In this document: piece after piece, positions 1 to 9,749 of the stretch
How the letters are laid out: every line of letters starts with the position of its first letter
Position numbering within the stretch: the stretch's first letter is position 1
From: an uncultured Oscillospiraceae bacterium
GTDB lineage: Bacteria; Bacillota; Clostridia; Oscillospirales; Oscillospiraceae
NCBI GenBank assembly: GCA_947629755.1
Contig: CANREY010000006.1
Location: forward strand, 1-47,797
Length of the DNA: 47,797 nt
Reading direction: 5' to 3'
Notes under the pieces: generated by a model
The model's input: only the letters and a program-made list of their open reading frames with translations
Databases searched by the model: none
What the model was told of the DNA's origin: nothing
Position numbers and translations under genes: made by a program

Positions 1-1168
1 CGCAGATGTCCTTCTTTATATAGCTGAAGGAATTGACGCCCACGGAGGCGAATACCCGGAAGCCCTGGCTCTGGAGGAACTTGAATATCTCGCCGGTCTT
101 GTGCCAGTCATCGCCGTCGGGCCTGGCGCCGTGGGGGTAGAAGTAGAGCTTGGTGGGGCCCACGATGGAGCCCACCTCGTTGAGCCACCGGCTCATGTCG
201 CCCTGGACCACCGAGAGGGACTTGTTGGAGAGATTGATGTGTCCCCAGCTGTGACAGCCGAAGTACCAGCCGGTCTTCCTGAGCTGTTCCACGATGGGCT
301 TCACGGCCTCCACCTCCTTAAGACGGTTGGCCTCCTGCTCCTCGGTCCAAGAGCGGGTGTCTGTGTTGGTGCGGTAGCCGAAGATGCCCTCGTAACCCGT
401 GAGGCACAGGCAGGCCTTGGCCCCGTTGTAGCTGAAATCCGGGTGCTCCCGGACGAACTTGTCAAGAAGGGGTATGATGTCAAGATCCTGCGTCGTGACC
501 TCGTTGCCCTGGGGGTCGTGGCCGTAGGCCCAGATCTGGCCGTCGTCGCCGATTATGAGCTTCGACATGAAGCCGTTGTTGAGGTAGCTTGTGTAGTAGC
601 AGGTGTCGTCAATGGACATGATGAGGGGCGTCTTGCCCTTGGGGACCTTGATGGTGTTGCGGACCATCTTGGCTACGCCGTTTTCGTCGGTGGTCTCGCT
701 CCACACGTCGTTCATATTTACAAGTATATAATTCTTTTTGTAGAGGCTGTCAAGTATTTTATTAAATTCGTTTACCGTGACCATCCAGTCGTCAAAGCCC
801 TTTTGCTGGTCGTCGCCGTCAAAGGCGAGCTCAGGATAGGCGATGATCTGGTGGAAGAAAAGGTGCTCCACGGTGCCGCTCCAGTTGCGAAGCTCGCTTT
901 CGTCCCAGGTCTTGTAATTATAGACGTACTCGGCCGGGGCGGAGGAGGCGGGGGGCTCGGTGACGTCATCGGAGGGGCCGGTGGAGCCGCCGGAGGGGTC
1001 GCCCGTGCCAGAGGGGTCATCGGAGGCGTCGGAGGGGCCGGAGACGGGCTCCGTCTGCTTTGGCGGGCGCGTTCCGCGGTGGGCGGTGTTGGCCGCTTTG
1101 CAGGAGGTGAGCGTCAGCGCCATAACGAGCATGAGCGCCAGAGCTATAAATCTTTTGTAAGTAGCCAT
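1..1168 (-). CDS. Lipoprotein with polysaccharide deacetylase-like (NodB) domain, partial
   Basis: Read on the minus strand, an open frame starts at ATG 1168 behind an AGAGGGA ribosome binding site and stays open to the window edge, giving 389 residues without a stop. Residues 1-23 are a lipoprotein signal peptide ending in LTSC, with Cys23 as the lipidation site. Residues 24 to about 75 form a Ser/Pro/Gly/Asp-rich linker, so the domain is probably tethered outside the membrane. The domain shows an SIDDT motif (Asp187/Asp188), a later HSWGH motif (H-x3-H) and FYPHG, matching the Asp, His-x3-His metal ligands and the RPPxG-like motif of NodB deacetylases. The likely role is removal of acetyl groups from a cell-wall or surface glycan; the substrate is unknown. 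The C-terminus is missing. The long plus-strand frame over the same bases is a shadow. Confidence 0.8.
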   Translation of the reverse strand, partial: MATYKRFIALALMLVMALTLTSCKAANTAHRGTRPPKQTEPVSGPSDASDDPSGTGDPSGGSTGPSDDVTEPPASSAPAEYVYNYKTWDESELRNWSGTVEHLFFHQIIAYPELAFDGDDQQKGFDDWMVTVNEFNKILDSLYKKNYILVNMNDVWSETTDENGVAKMVRNTIKVPKGKTPLIMSIDDTCYYTSYLNNGFMSKLIIGDDGQIWAYGHDPQGNEVTTQDLDIIPLLDKFVREHPDFSYNGAKACLCLTGYEGIFGYRTNTDTRSWTEEQEANRLKEVEAVKPIVEQLRKTGWYFGCHSWGHINLSNKSLSVVQGDMSRWLNEVGSIVGPTKLYFYPHGARPDGDDWHKTGEIFKFLQSQGFRVFASVGVNSFSYIKKDIC

Positions 1169-1200
1169 TATTATCCCTCTCTTTCTTTTCCATGGCTGGT

Positions 1201-1206
1201 ATTATA
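1201..1206 (-). promoter_or_regulatory. Candidate -10 of the lipoprotein gene
   Basis: A perfect TATAAT on the minus strand lies about 33 nt before the ATG at 1168. The -35 region is poor, so this is a tentative sigma-A promoter. Confidence 0.35.
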
Positions 1207-1236
1207 ATCCGTTTTTCCGAAAAAATAAAGTACAGC

Positions 1237-1254
1237 GTAACAACAAATTGTTAC
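1237..1254. repeat. Inverted repeat GTAACAA-CAAA-TTGTTAC in the divergent intergenic region
   Basis: Perfect 7-bp arms flank a 4-bp centre between the divergent lipoprotein gene and addB. It lies just upstream of the extended -10 at 1271-1279 and about 30 bp upstream of the minus-strand -10, a good position for an operator serving both genes. No regulator can be named. Confidence 0.45.
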
Positions 1255-1270
1255 AAATCTCGGTAATATG

Positions 1271-1279
1271 TGATATAAT
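1271..1279 (+). promoter_or_regulatory. Extended -10 promoter upstream of addBA
   Basis: TGATATAAT is a TG-n-TATAAT extended -10 element. The -35 hexamer 17 bp upstream (TTACAA, 1251-1256) is weak, as is common for extended -10 promoters. A second TATAAT at 1306-1311 has no convincing -35. The remaining leader to 1388 is AT-rich and contains a TGTAAA-GAAAG-TTTACA inverted repeat but no gene. Confidence 0.5.
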
Positions 1280-1388
1280 GGAGACGAACGGCTTTGGAAC
1301 ACAGCTATAATATTACACAATTGCATCAAAATTGTAAAGAAAGTTTACATAAATAATAATTTATGGTAAACGGGAACCGGGAGGGCGT

Positions 1389-4300
1389 ATGCTTAGACTT
1401 TACCTTGGCAGGGCCGGAAGCGGCAAGACGTCGTATATTTTAAATGAGCTCAAAAAGGCCGCTGAGGCCGGGGAAGCCGGGAACGTGCTCATAGTGCCGG
1501 AGCAGTATTCCCACGACTGCGAGAGGGCGCTGGCGTCCATGGGGGACAGCGTGTGCCTTTTCGCGGAGGTGCTGAGCTTTACGCATCTGGCCTCACGCGT
1601 TTTCGCCGAGACGGGGGGGCTCGCGGACGCGAGCCTTGACGCGGGCGGGCGGGTCCTGGCCATGAGCCGGGCGTATATGGAGGCAAGCCCGAAGCTTAAG
1701 GTCTACGACGTGGGCTTCAGAAGGCCGGATTTTATAAAGGACCTGCTGGCATCCTACGACGAGCTCAGGGCCGCGTGCCTTGGCGCTGACAGCCTTTCCG
1801 AGGCGGCAAACGGGGCCGACGGGGCGCTGGGGGACAAGCTTTCGGACCTTGCCCTCATATTTGAGCTATTTGAGGCGGTGAAGGAGAGAAGCGGCGCGGA
1901 CACAAGGGACATACTTGAGAGGCTGGCCGACGGGATAGGTGAAAGCTCCGTGGGGAGTATGGGCCGGGTGTTCATAGACGGGTTTTCGGACTTTACGTAT
2001 CAGGAGACAAGAATAATCGAGGGGCTCATAAAAAAGGGCGCGGACGTGACGGTGGCGCTAAACTGCCGGGAGCTTACGGACAGCGACCTCACCTTCCGCC
2101 TGACGGTAAAGACGGCGGGGCGGTTACTCAATATGGCCAAGGACGCCGGGAGCCAAATGGAGATAGTACATTTTCCCGAAAAGCCGGGGAAGGACCCGGC
2201 CCTTTCGTACCTTGAGAAAAGTATAACGGACTACGCCGCGCCGGCGTATGAGGGGCCCTTTGATAAGGAGAAAGGTCCCATAGAGGTCATTAAGGCCGTG
2301 AGCCTTACGGAGGAGTGCTGTGCCGCGGCGGCGAAGGCCATCGACATAGTGAGGGCCGGGGGCAGGTACAGGGATATTGCCGTGGTGTCCCCGGATTTTG
2401 AGGTCTACGGGCCGGTGGTGGAGGGAGTATTCAAAAAATACGGCGTGCCGGTGACGAGGACGCGTATGACGGACATACTCGATAAGCCAGTTATGGCCCT
2501 TATGACATCGGCGCTGGACGTTATAGCCAACAACTGGGACCACTGCGACGTGTTCAGGTATTTGAAGACGGACCTTGCGGGCATCGGGCCGGAGGACCGG
2601 GACCTTTTGGAAAACTATGTGCTCAAGTGGAACATACGGGGGGAGAAGCAGTGGAGCCGCGAGGAGGGCTGGCGCATGTCCCCGGAGGGCTACGGCGAGA
2701 GCATGAGCGAGAGGGCAAACGAGGAGCTTGAGAGGATAAACGAGCTTCGCACGGTGGCCGCGACGCCGCTTATAAAGCTCCATAAGGCCCTTGAATGGGC
2801 TGAGAGCGCCACGGACAAGGCGAGAGCGGTATACGTATTCATGGAGGATATTGGCCTGTACGGGGCGCTTCGCGCCCGTGAGGCGGCCCTGCGCGAGGCT
2901 GGGGAGAGCGAGCTTGCCCAGGAGTACAGGCAGCTTTGGGATATAACCGTGGGGGCTTTACAGCAGTTTTCGGACATTTTGAGTGACACCGCGGTGGGAA
3001 CGGAGGAGTTTATAAGGCTTTTTAAGCTGGTTCTGGGGCAGTATAAGGTGGGGATCATACCGGCGAGGGTCGACAGCGTCCGGGCCGGGGATATGTCAAG
3101 AATAAGGGCGCGGGGCGTAAAGCACCTCATAATTTTGGGCGCGACTGACGACTCCCTCCCCGGAAAGAGCGGCGGGGCCGGAATATTTTCCGAGGACGAG
3201 CGGGAGGAGCTGAGAGGCCTCGGCATAGACACGCTGGACGACAGGGACGACGAGATAGCGCGGGAGCTCATGGGGGTGTACGCGTCCCTTACCGTGCCGT
3301 CGGAGAGCTTGACGCTGACGTATCCTGAGGGGAGCCGGCCGTCTTACGTCATATCGAGGCTTAAAAAGCTCTATGGAATAACGGAAAGGATACCGGGGGA
3401 CGAGATATATGCCGCCTCGCCGAATATGGCCTTTGAGCTGGCGGCCTCCGGCGAGAGGGAGACGGCGAGGGAGCTTGAGGCGTATTTTGAGACGAAAAAT
3501 GAGTGGCGGGAGAAGCTGGGCGCGGTGAGGCTCGCCGGGGACGGGGCGAGAGGGAGGCTCAGCGTCAATACGGCGGAGAGGCTCTACGGCGGGAAGCTTC
3601 GGCTCTCGGCCTCAAGAATAGATAAATATTATTCGTGCAGGTACGCCTACTTCCTGCAGTACGGCCTTCGGGCCAAGGTGAGGCAGGAGGCGGCGCTGGA
3701 CGCGCCGGAGGCGGGGACGTTCACGCACTTCATACTTGAGAGAGTGGCGAAAAAGGCCGCGGAGAGCGGCGGGTTTGCCAACGTCACGGAGCGGGACATC
3801 AAAAAGCTTGTGCCGGCGCTGGTGAGGGAGTACGCCGACACGAGGCTTGGGGGAATGGAGAACAAATCGGGGAGATTTAAGTATCTCTACGGAAGGCTGG
3901 CGGACGCGGCCACAAGGGTGGCGGTCTCCATGCGGGAGGAGCTGTGCCGGTCGGATTTCACGCCCATGGATTTTGAGCTGAGCTTCGCCCCCGACGGGGA
4001 CCTGCCGCCGGTGAGAACAGCCGGCGGCGACAGCGTTATCGGCGTGGTGGACCGGGTGGACGGCTGGGTCAGGGACGGGCGGCTGTACCTTAAGGTGGTG
4101 GACTATAAGACGGGTAAGAAGTCCATGGACTTAAGGGACGTATACTACGGCATCGGACTTCAGATGTTCATATACCTCTTTGCCCTCAAGCGCGAGGGGC
4201 GGGAGAGGTACGGCATGGAGGTGATGCCGGCGGGGGTGCTGTACTCAAGGGCCAGGGACGACTATGTGAAGGCGGACAGGGACCTTGACGATACGGAGCT

Positions 4301-4694
4301 TGAAAGGGAGCGGGAGAAGCTCCTTAAAACAAGCGGGCTCATTCTGGCCGACCCTGAGGTCATAGAGGCCATGGAAAAGGGCGAGAAGCGCCGGCTCCCG
4401 GTGACCGTGTCCTCAAAGACAGGCGAGATAAAGGGCAGTGTGGCTGACGCGGAGAAGCTTGGAAGGCTGGCAAGGCGTGTGGACGAGCTCATTGAGGACA
4501 TGGCCGGGGAGATCCGCTCAGGGGCGCTGACGGCAAATCCGTACCTTAAATCGAGAGTGGACAGCGCCTGCGCGTACTGCGCCTACTATGACGCCTGCCG
4601 GTTTGAGGACGGGCGGAACGGCGAGAGCTTCAGGCGACTTACGAAGCTCAAGACGGCCGATATTTGGAAGATGCTGGAGGAGGCGGGAAGATGA
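1389..4694 (+). CDS. addB: ATP-dependent helicase/nuclease subunit AddB
   Basis: 1101 residues, the usual AddB size. AddB pairs with AddA in the AddAB (RexAB) helicase-nuclease that resects double-strand breaks for RecA loading. The N-terminus carries a Walker A motif (GRAGSGKT, about residues 8-15). The C-terminal RecB-type nuclease domain has the VVDYKTGKK motif. A first Cys in the DKYYSCRYAY stretch and the late CAYCAYYDAC cluster match the four-Cys iron-sulfur 'staple' of AddB. The ATG at 1389 follows GGGAGG at a good distance. The stop overlaps the addA start (ATGA), so the two subunits are translationally coupled. Function by strong family resemblance. Confidence 0.96.
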   Translation: MLRLYLGRAGSGKTSYILNELKKAAEAGEAGNVLIVPEQYSHDCERALASMGDSVCLFAEVLSFTHLASRVFAETGGLADASLDAGGRVLAMSRAYMEASPKLKVYDVGFRRPDFIKDLLASYDELRAACLGADSLSEAANGADGALGDKLSDLALIFELFEAVKERSGADTRDILERLADGIGESSVGSMGRVFIDGFSDFTYQETRIIEGLIKKGADVTVALNCRELTDSDLTFRLTVKTAGRLLNMAKDAGSQMEIVHFPEKPGKDPALSYLEKSITDYAAPAYEGPFDKEKGPIEVIKAVSLTEECCAAAAKAIDIVRAGGRYRDIAVVSPDFEVYGPVVEGVFKKYGVPVTRTRMTDILDKPVMALMTSALDVIANNWDHCDVFRYLKTDLAGIGPEDRDLLENYVLKWNIRGEKQWSREEGWRMSPEGYGESMSERANEELERINELRTVAATPLIKLHKALEWAESATDKARAVYVFMEDIGLYGALRAREAALREAGESELAQEYRQLWDITVGALQQFSDILSDTAVGTEEFIRLFKLVLGQYKVGIIPARVDSVRAGDMSRIRARGVKHLIILGATDDSLPGKSGGAGIFSEDEREELRGLGIDTLDDRDDEIARELMGVYASLTVPSESLTLTYPEGSRPSYVISRLKKLYGITERIPGDEIYAASPNMAFELAASGERETARELEAYFETKNEWREKLGAVRLAGDGARGRLSVNTAERLYGGKLRLSASRIDKYYSCRYAYFLQYGLRAKVRQEAALDAPEAGTFTHFILERVAKKAAESGGFANVTERDIKKLVPALVREYADTRLGGMENKSGRFKYLYGRLADAATRVAVSMREELCRSDFTPMDFELSFAPDGDLPPVRTAGGDSVIGVVDRVDGWVRDGRLYLKVVDYKTGKKSMDLRDVYYGIGLQMFIYLFALKREGRERYGMEVMPAGVLYSRARDDYVKADRDLDDTELEREREKLLKTSGLILADPEVIEAMEKGEKRRLPVTVSSKTGEIKGSVADAEKLGRLARRVDELIEDMAGEIRSGALTANPYLKSRVDSACAYCAYYDACRFEDGRNGESFRRLTKLKTADIWKMLEEAGR

Positions 4695-7600
4695 GCGAGC
4701 TTACAAGGCAGCAGCAGTCCGCAGTGGAGGACCGGGGAGGGCAGATACTTGTCTCCGCCGCCGCCGGGAGCGGCAAGACAAGAGTGCTGGTGGAGAGGCT
4801 CATGCGGTATCTGGACGCGGGGGAGGACATCGACAGGTTTTTGATAATAACCTACACCAACGCCGCCGCCGCGGAGCTTCGGGGAAAAATATTGGACGCG
4901 CTCTATGAGAAAATAGGCGAGGACCCCGGAAATCTGGCCACGCGCCGGCAGGCGGAGCTTTTAAGGCGGGCCCATATCGAGACGATACACGGCTTTTGCA
5001 CCGGGGTAATAAGGGAGAACGCCCACGTTCTGGGCATACAGCCGGATTTTCGTGTGGCGGACGAGGCGGAGACGAGGATACTCAAAAATCAGGCGCTGAC
5101 GGAGCTTTTAGACGAGATGTACGACTCCGGGGACAAGGATTTTTACGCTCTGGCGGACACCATGGGGGCGGGGAGAGACGACTCGGCCCTTATGGAGGTG
5201 ATACTCGATACCCACGTAAAGCTCCTGAGCCACTTATCGCCGGAGGCTTGGGTGGAGAAGGAGCTGGAGCTTCTGGCTCTCGATGGCGTGACGGACGTCG
5301 GTAAGACCGTCTGGGGCCGGGTGATCATGGAAAGGGCGAAGGACAGCGCCGACTACTGGATAGAGCAAATGGGGTACCTTGTAGACGAGGCCGAGGCCGA
5401 CCCCAAGGTGGAAAAGGGGTACGGGGAGAGCTTTCGTGGGACGCTTAAGTCGCTGAGGGCCTTTCGCGCGTCCCTTGACGGCAGTTGGGACCAGGCGAAG
5501 GCGGCCTCGGTGATAGCCTTCCCAACCGGGAGACTGTCGGGCTACGAGGAGCTCAAGGAGGTAAGGCTCAGGTGTAAAAGGGAGACGGGGAAAATATCCG
5601 CCCTTTTCTGGGACAGCTCCGAAAAGGCCCTTGCGGATATGAGGGCCGCCGCGCCGGCGTCCATGGCGCTTTTGAGGACGGTGCTCCGGTTCGACGAGCT
5701 CTACGGCGAGGCCAAAAGACGCCGGGGGGCGCTGGATTTTTCGGACCTTGAGCATATGGCCCTGCGAGTGCTGACGGACGGGGAGGGGAACCCCACCGAC
5801 AGCGCGGTCCGTATCGCCGGGAGATTTACCGAGATAATGGTGGACGAGTATCAGGACGTAAATCTCATTCAGGAGACCATATTCGGGGCGGTATCGAGGG
5901 ATAAGAAAAATATTTTCACCGTCGGTGACGTAAAGCAGTCCATATACCGCTTCAGGCTCGCCGACCCCACCATATTCCTTGGGAAGTATTTAAGCTTTCA
6001 GGACGCGGAGAACGCCGCCGAGGGGGAGCCCAGAAGGATAGTTTTGTCTAATAACTTCCGCTCCCGGCCGGGGATACTTGACGCGGCGAACTTCATATTC
6101 AAAAACTGCATGAGCGCCGGACTTGGGGACCTTGACTACACCGAGCGGGAACAGCTTTACCCCGGAGCCGTAAGGCCGGAGACGGAGGAGCCTGAGGTGG
6201 AGCTTGATGTTTTAGACCTCGCCGGTGAGGAGGAAGGCGATGAGGAGCCGCCGGACAAGAGCGTATCCGAGGCCATATTCGCCGCGGAGAGGATAAGGGA
6301 GCTTGTGACGGACGCCTGTATACCCGGCGCAAACGGTGAGCCAAGGCCCGTGCGGTACGGGGACATCGCCATACTCATGCGCTCGCCGAGAGCGGCCCTT
6401 CCTACTTGGGAGCGGGTATTCGCGGGGTTCGGTATACCGTTGGCCTCGGACCAGCCCACGGACTTTTTCACCAGCCACGAGGTGTCCCTCACCATGTCCA
6501 TACTGTCCGTCATTGACAACCCAAGGCAGGATATACCGCTGATCTCGGTGCTGAGAAGTCCCGTTTTCGGCTTTACAAGCCAGGAGCTTGCCGAGATAAG
6601 GCTATATGACCGGGAGGGGGATTTCTGGCAGGCGCTGACGGCGGCCGCAAAGGAGAACGAAAAGTGCGCCGGGTTTACGGATTGGCTCGGCAAGGTGAGA
6701 AGCGTATCGCCCGATATGACGGCGGAGGAGCTATTGTGGTATGTCTATGACGAGACAAAGCTCCCGGCCTACGTGGCGGCCATGCCGGAGGGGGAGACGA
6801 GGCGCGATAACCTCATGTTCCTCATAGAGCTGGCCCACACCTCGGAAAGCTCCGGGTATCGGGGACTTTACGGGTTTTTGAGCTGGCTCCAGCGCCTTCG
6901 TGAACGTGACGACGGCGTTGAAAAGCCGGGGGCGGCTCCGGGAAACGCCGTCAGGATAATGAGCATACATAAGTCAAAGGGCCTTGAGTTCCCCATAGTA
7001 TTTTTAGGCGAGCTCACCCACAGGTTCAATACGGAGGACACAAGGGCGAGGCTCCTCATACACCCGGAGCTCGGCGTGGGGCCGAAGCTCACGGACACGG
7101 AGAGGCGGCTTGAGTACGCCACCGTGGCAAGAAGGGCCGTGGCGGAGAAGCTGAGACGCGAGACGCTCAGCGAGGAGATGCGGGTGCTCTATGTCGCCAT
7201 GACGAGAGCGCGGGAGAAGCTCATAATGCTTGTGACCAGCACGGACGCGAGTGCCCTTGTCGCAAAGCTTGCCAACACGCCCCTGCCCGCGCCGCCGGAG
7301 CTTCTGCGCGGGTGCCAGTCCATGGCCGAGTGGATAATGATACCGGCCTTAAGGCGGCCTGAGAGCGACGGTATACGATACGGCATACCCAATGTGCCCT
7401 GCGACACCGGCGGCGTAAGGTGGGTCATGAGGCTCGTTGACAAAGCTTCGCTTTTGATGCCGGAAAAGGAGAGGGCGGAGAGCGTCAAAGCGCCGAAGGC
7501 CGAGGTGCCGGCGCAGCTTCGGGAGAAGCTTGAGTTCGTCTATCCCCACATGGCCGCCGCCAATATGCCGTCCAAAATAACGGCCACGGAGCTCAAGGGG

Positions 7601-8224
7601 GCCTATAAGGACGAGGAGGCCAACGAGGAGGCCGCGGGGCTTGAGGAAGTGAAGATACCGGAAATCGAGACGCGCCCGCCGGTGCGGCCCAGATTTATGG
7701 AGGGGCGCGGGGGGCTCACCCCGGCCCAGAGGGGCATAGCGGTGCACACGGTGATGCAGTACGCCGACTACGGTAAGTGCCTGACTTACGAGGGGGCGAA
7801 GGGCGAGGTGGAGCGGCTCAGGGCCAAGCGGACCATCACGGACGAGCAGGCAAAGGCCGTGGACCCGGAGATAATCGCCAAGTTCTTCGCCTCCGAGCCC
7901 GGAAAGCTCATACTTGGGGCGGATAAGCTCAGAAGGGAGCTTAAGTTCTCCATACTCGCAAACTCCGGGGAGCTTCCCGGCTTTGAGCCGGGGGAGAAGG
8001 TGCTCCTACAGGGCGTGGTGGACTGCTGTGCCGAAAAGGACGGCAAGCTCACGGTCATAGATTTCAAGACAGACTATGTGACGCCTGAGAGCGTGAGCGA
8101 AAGGGCGGAATATTACGCGGGACAGCTCAAAGCCTACGCTCTGGCCCTTCAGAAGATGCTTCATAAGCCGGTGGAGCGCTCAATAGTGTGCTTTTTGACG
8201 GCTGGGTGGCACATTGACGTGTGA
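4691..8224 (+). CDS. addA: ATP-dependent helicase/nuclease subunit AddA
   Basis: 1177-residue UvrD/Rep-type helicase fused to a RecB-family nuclease, the motor and 3'-strand nuclease of AddAB. Visible in order: Walker A SAAAGSGKT near the N-terminus, VDEYQDVN (motif II), VGDVKQSIYRFR (motif III), SIHKSKGLEFP (motif V), LYVAMTRAREKL (motif VI), and near the C-terminus the nuclease motif VIDFKTDYV. I chose ATG 4691, which overlaps the addB stop as ATGA and has AGGAGGCGGGAAG just upstream. An in-frame ATG at 4664 would add nine residues inside addB and lacks a ribosome binding site. Confidence 0.96.
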   Translation: MSELTRQQQSAVEDRGGQILVSAAAGSGKTRVLVERLMRYLDAGEDIDRFLIITYTNAAAAELRGKILDALYEKIGEDPGNLATRRQAELLRRAHIETIHGFCTGVIRENAHVLGIQPDFRVADEAETRILKNQALTELLDEMYDSGDKDFYALADTMGAGRDDSALMEVILDTHVKLLSHLSPEAWVEKELELLALDGVTDVGKTVWGRVIMERAKDSADYWIEQMGYLVDEAEADPKVEKGYGESFRGTLKSLRAFRASLDGSWDQAKAASVIAFPTGRLSGYEELKEVRLRCKRETGKISALFWDSSEKALADMRAAAPASMALLRTVLRFDELYGEAKRRRGALDFSDLEHMALRVLTDGEGNPTDSAVRIAGRFTEIMVDEYQDVNLIQETIFGAVSRDKKNIFTVGDVKQSIYRFRLADPTIFLGKYLSFQDAENAAEGEPRRIVLSNNFRSRPGILDAANFIFKNCMSAGLGDLDYTEREQLYPGAVRPETEEPEVELDVLDLAGEEEGDEEPPDKSVSEAIFAAERIRELVTDACIPGANGEPRPVRYGDIAILMRSPRAALPTWERVFAGFGIPLASDQPTDFFTSHEVSLTMSILSVIDNPRQDIPLISVLRSPVFGFTSQELAEIRLYDREGDFWQALTAAAKENEKCAGFTDWLGKVRSVSPDMTAEELLWYVYDETKLPAYVAAMPEGETRRDNLMFLIELAHTSESSGYRGLYGFLSWLQRLRERDDGVEKPGAAPGNAVRIMSIHKSKGLEFPIVFLGELTHRFNTEDTRARLLIHPELGVGPKLTDTERRLEYATVARRAVAEKLRRETLSEEMRVLYVAMTRAREKLIMLVTSTDASALVAKLANTPLPAPPELLRGCQSMAEWIMIPALRRPESDGIRYGIPNVPCDTGGVRWVMRLVDKASLLMPEKERAESVKAPKAEVPAQLREKLEFVYPHMAAANMPSKITATELKGAYKDEEANEEAAGLEEVKIPEIETRPPVRPRFMEGRGGLTPAQRGIAVHTVMQYADYGKCLTYEGAKGEVERLRAKRTITDEQAKAVDPEIIAKFFASEPGKLILGADKLRRELKFSILANSGELPGFEPGEKVLLQGVVDCCAEKDGKLTVIDFKTDYVTPESVSERAEYYAGQLKAYALALQKMLHKPVERSIVCFLTAGWHIDV

Positions 8225-8269
8225 TTTTCGTACTTTTATGAGAGATTTTGAAAATATAGATAATAATGT

Positions 8270-8298
8270 TTGCATTTACGGAAAGGTTTTGCTATAAT
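8270..8298 (+). promoter_or_regulatory. Sigma-A promoter of the tig operon
   Basis: TTGCAT (8270-8275), a 17-bp spacer and TATAAT (8293-8298) form a near-consensus housekeeping promoter in the AT-rich gap after addA. The same TTGCAT -35 recurs before the RpiR gene and cdaA in this window. Confidence 0.8.
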
Positions 8299-8347
8299 GG
8301 CTTAGATGTCCGTAGATGGCAGGTAACAAACATAGGAGGAAATAAAC

Positions 8348-9670
8348 GTGAACGTCAAGGAATTTGAGAAGAAAGAAAAAAGTACGGCCGAGCTCACAGT
8401 GGTCGCGACCCCGGAGGAGTTTGACGCCGCCGTTCAGAAGGCGTACATCAAGAACCGCGGCCGTATAAACGTGCCCGGCTTCCGCAAGGGCAAGGCCCCC
8501 AGGCGCATGATCGAGAGCATATACGGCGCGGGCGTCTTTTATGAGGACGCGGTGGAGGCGCTGGCCCCCGACGCTCTGGACGCGGGCGTGAAGGAGAAGG
8601 AGCTGGAGATAGTGGGCCGCCCGTCCATATTGGACTTCAATATCGGCGAGGATAAGTCCCTGACGCTCAAATTCCGCGTCTCCCTCTATCCCCAGGTGAA
8701 CGTGGCCAAGTATAAGGGCATCGCCGCCCCGAAGATGGCCGTCAGGGTCACCAAGAAGGACGTGGACAGGGAGATAGAGACCGTCCGCCAGCGCAACGCC
8801 CGCATAGAGTCCGTGGACCGCGAGGCCAAAAATGGCGACATCGTCAACATCGACTTTGAGGGCTTCATAGACGGCACCGCCTTTGAGGGTGGAAAGGGCG
8901 AGGGCCACGATCTTGAGCTGGGCTCCGGCCAGTTCATACCCGGCTTTGAGGACCAGCTCGTGGGCGTAAAGTCCGGCGACGAGGTGGACGTGAACGTCAC
9001 CTTCCCGGAAAATTACGCGCCTGAGCTCGCCTCCAAGGCCGCCACCTTCAAGGTGAAGGTGAACGAGGTCAAGGTAAAGGAGCTCCCGGCGCTGGACGAC
9101 GAGTTTGCCAAGGACGTCTCCGAGTTTGACACCCTTGAGGAGTACTCCGCCTCCGTAAAGGAGGAGCTCAGTGAGCGCAAGCGTGAGGAGTCCCAGAGGG
9201 CCTTTGAGGAGGTGGTCATGAGCCGCCTTACCGACAGCGTTGAGGGCGACATACCCGACGACATGGTGGAGGAGCATCTTGACTCCATGGTCAATAACTT
9301 CCGCTACAACCTGTCACGCCAGGGAATGGAGCTTGAGCAGTATCTGTCCATGATGGGCATGAACGTCCAGTCCTTCCGTCAGGAGATGCGTACCACCGCC
9401 GAAAAGCAGGTAAAGCTGGATCTGGCCTTCGAGTTCATCGCCAAGACCGAGGACTTCCCCGTGTCCGACGAGGACGTGGAGGCGGAGTATAAGCGCCTTG
9501 CCGACGAGTACCGCATGGGCGTGGACGAGGTCAAGCGCGCCGTCACCGTGGACTCCGTGAAGACCGGCCTTAAGCTTGAGAAGGCCAAGAAGCTGGTCCT
9601 CGACACGGCCGTGGCGGAGAAGAAGGAGAAGAAGGCCGACAAGGCCGAGGATAAGTCCGACGAGGAGTGA
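8348..9670 (+). CDS. tig: Trigger factor (ribosome-associated chaperone and prolyl isomerase)
   Basis: 440 residues, the usual trigger factor length. The N-terminal ribosome-binding domain includes the signature stretch around PGFRKGKAPRRM (about residue 43), which docks at the exit tunnel next to L23. A FKBP-type isomerase domain follows (about residues 150-240, with the DIVNIDFEGFIDG strand), then a long helical, highly charged substrate-binding region ending in a Lys/Glu/Asp-rich tail. The start is GTG 8348 behind AGGAGGAAATAAAC. Codon use is richer in ATC and CGC than in addAB, as expected for a highly expressed gene. It opens the proteostasis block. Confidence 0.96.
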   Translation: MNVKEFEKKEKSTAELTVVATPEEFDAAVQKAYIKNRGRINVPGFRKGKAPRRMIESIYGAGVFYEDAVEALAPDALDAGVKEKELEIVGRPSILDFNIGEDKSLTLKFRVSLYPQVNVAKYKGIAAPKMAVRVTKKDVDREIETVRQRNARIESVDREAKNGDIVNIDFEGFIDGTAFEGGKGEGHDLELGSGQFIPGFEDQLVGVKSGDEVDVNVTFPENYAPELASKAATFKVKVNEVKVKELPALDDEFAKDVSEFDTLEEYSASVKEELSERKREESQRAFEEVVMSRLTDSVEGDIPDDMVEEHLDSMVNNFRYNLSRQGMELEQYLSMMGMNVQSFRQEMRTTAEKQVKLDLAFEFIAKTEDFPVSDEDVEAEYKRLADEYRMGVDEVKRAVTVDSVKTGLKLEKAKKLVLDTAVAEKKEKKADKAEDKSDEE

Positions 9671-9749
9671 TTTCGGAATAGCCCCGGCGGAAAACGGTTA
9701 TAGTTGGTTGTGAACATATTCTTTGAGCTTTTGTCAGGAGGCGTTTTTA

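Noticed and set aside
101..1207. Long plus-strand frame of 368 residues
   Set aside because: It is the antisense shadow of the lipoprotein gene. Its Gly/Val-rich composition comes from the Ser/Pro-rich linker and GC-rich codons, and the minus frame has a signal peptide, ribosome binding site and catalytic motifs.
2124..2783. Minus-strand 219-residue frame opposite addB
   Set aside because: Antisense shadow in a GC-rich gene; His/Arg/Leu-rich and without domain features.
8276..9277. Minus-strand 333-residue frame opposite tig
   Set aside because: Leu/His/Gly-rich shadow of the trigger factor gene with no ribosome binding site or recognisable domain.
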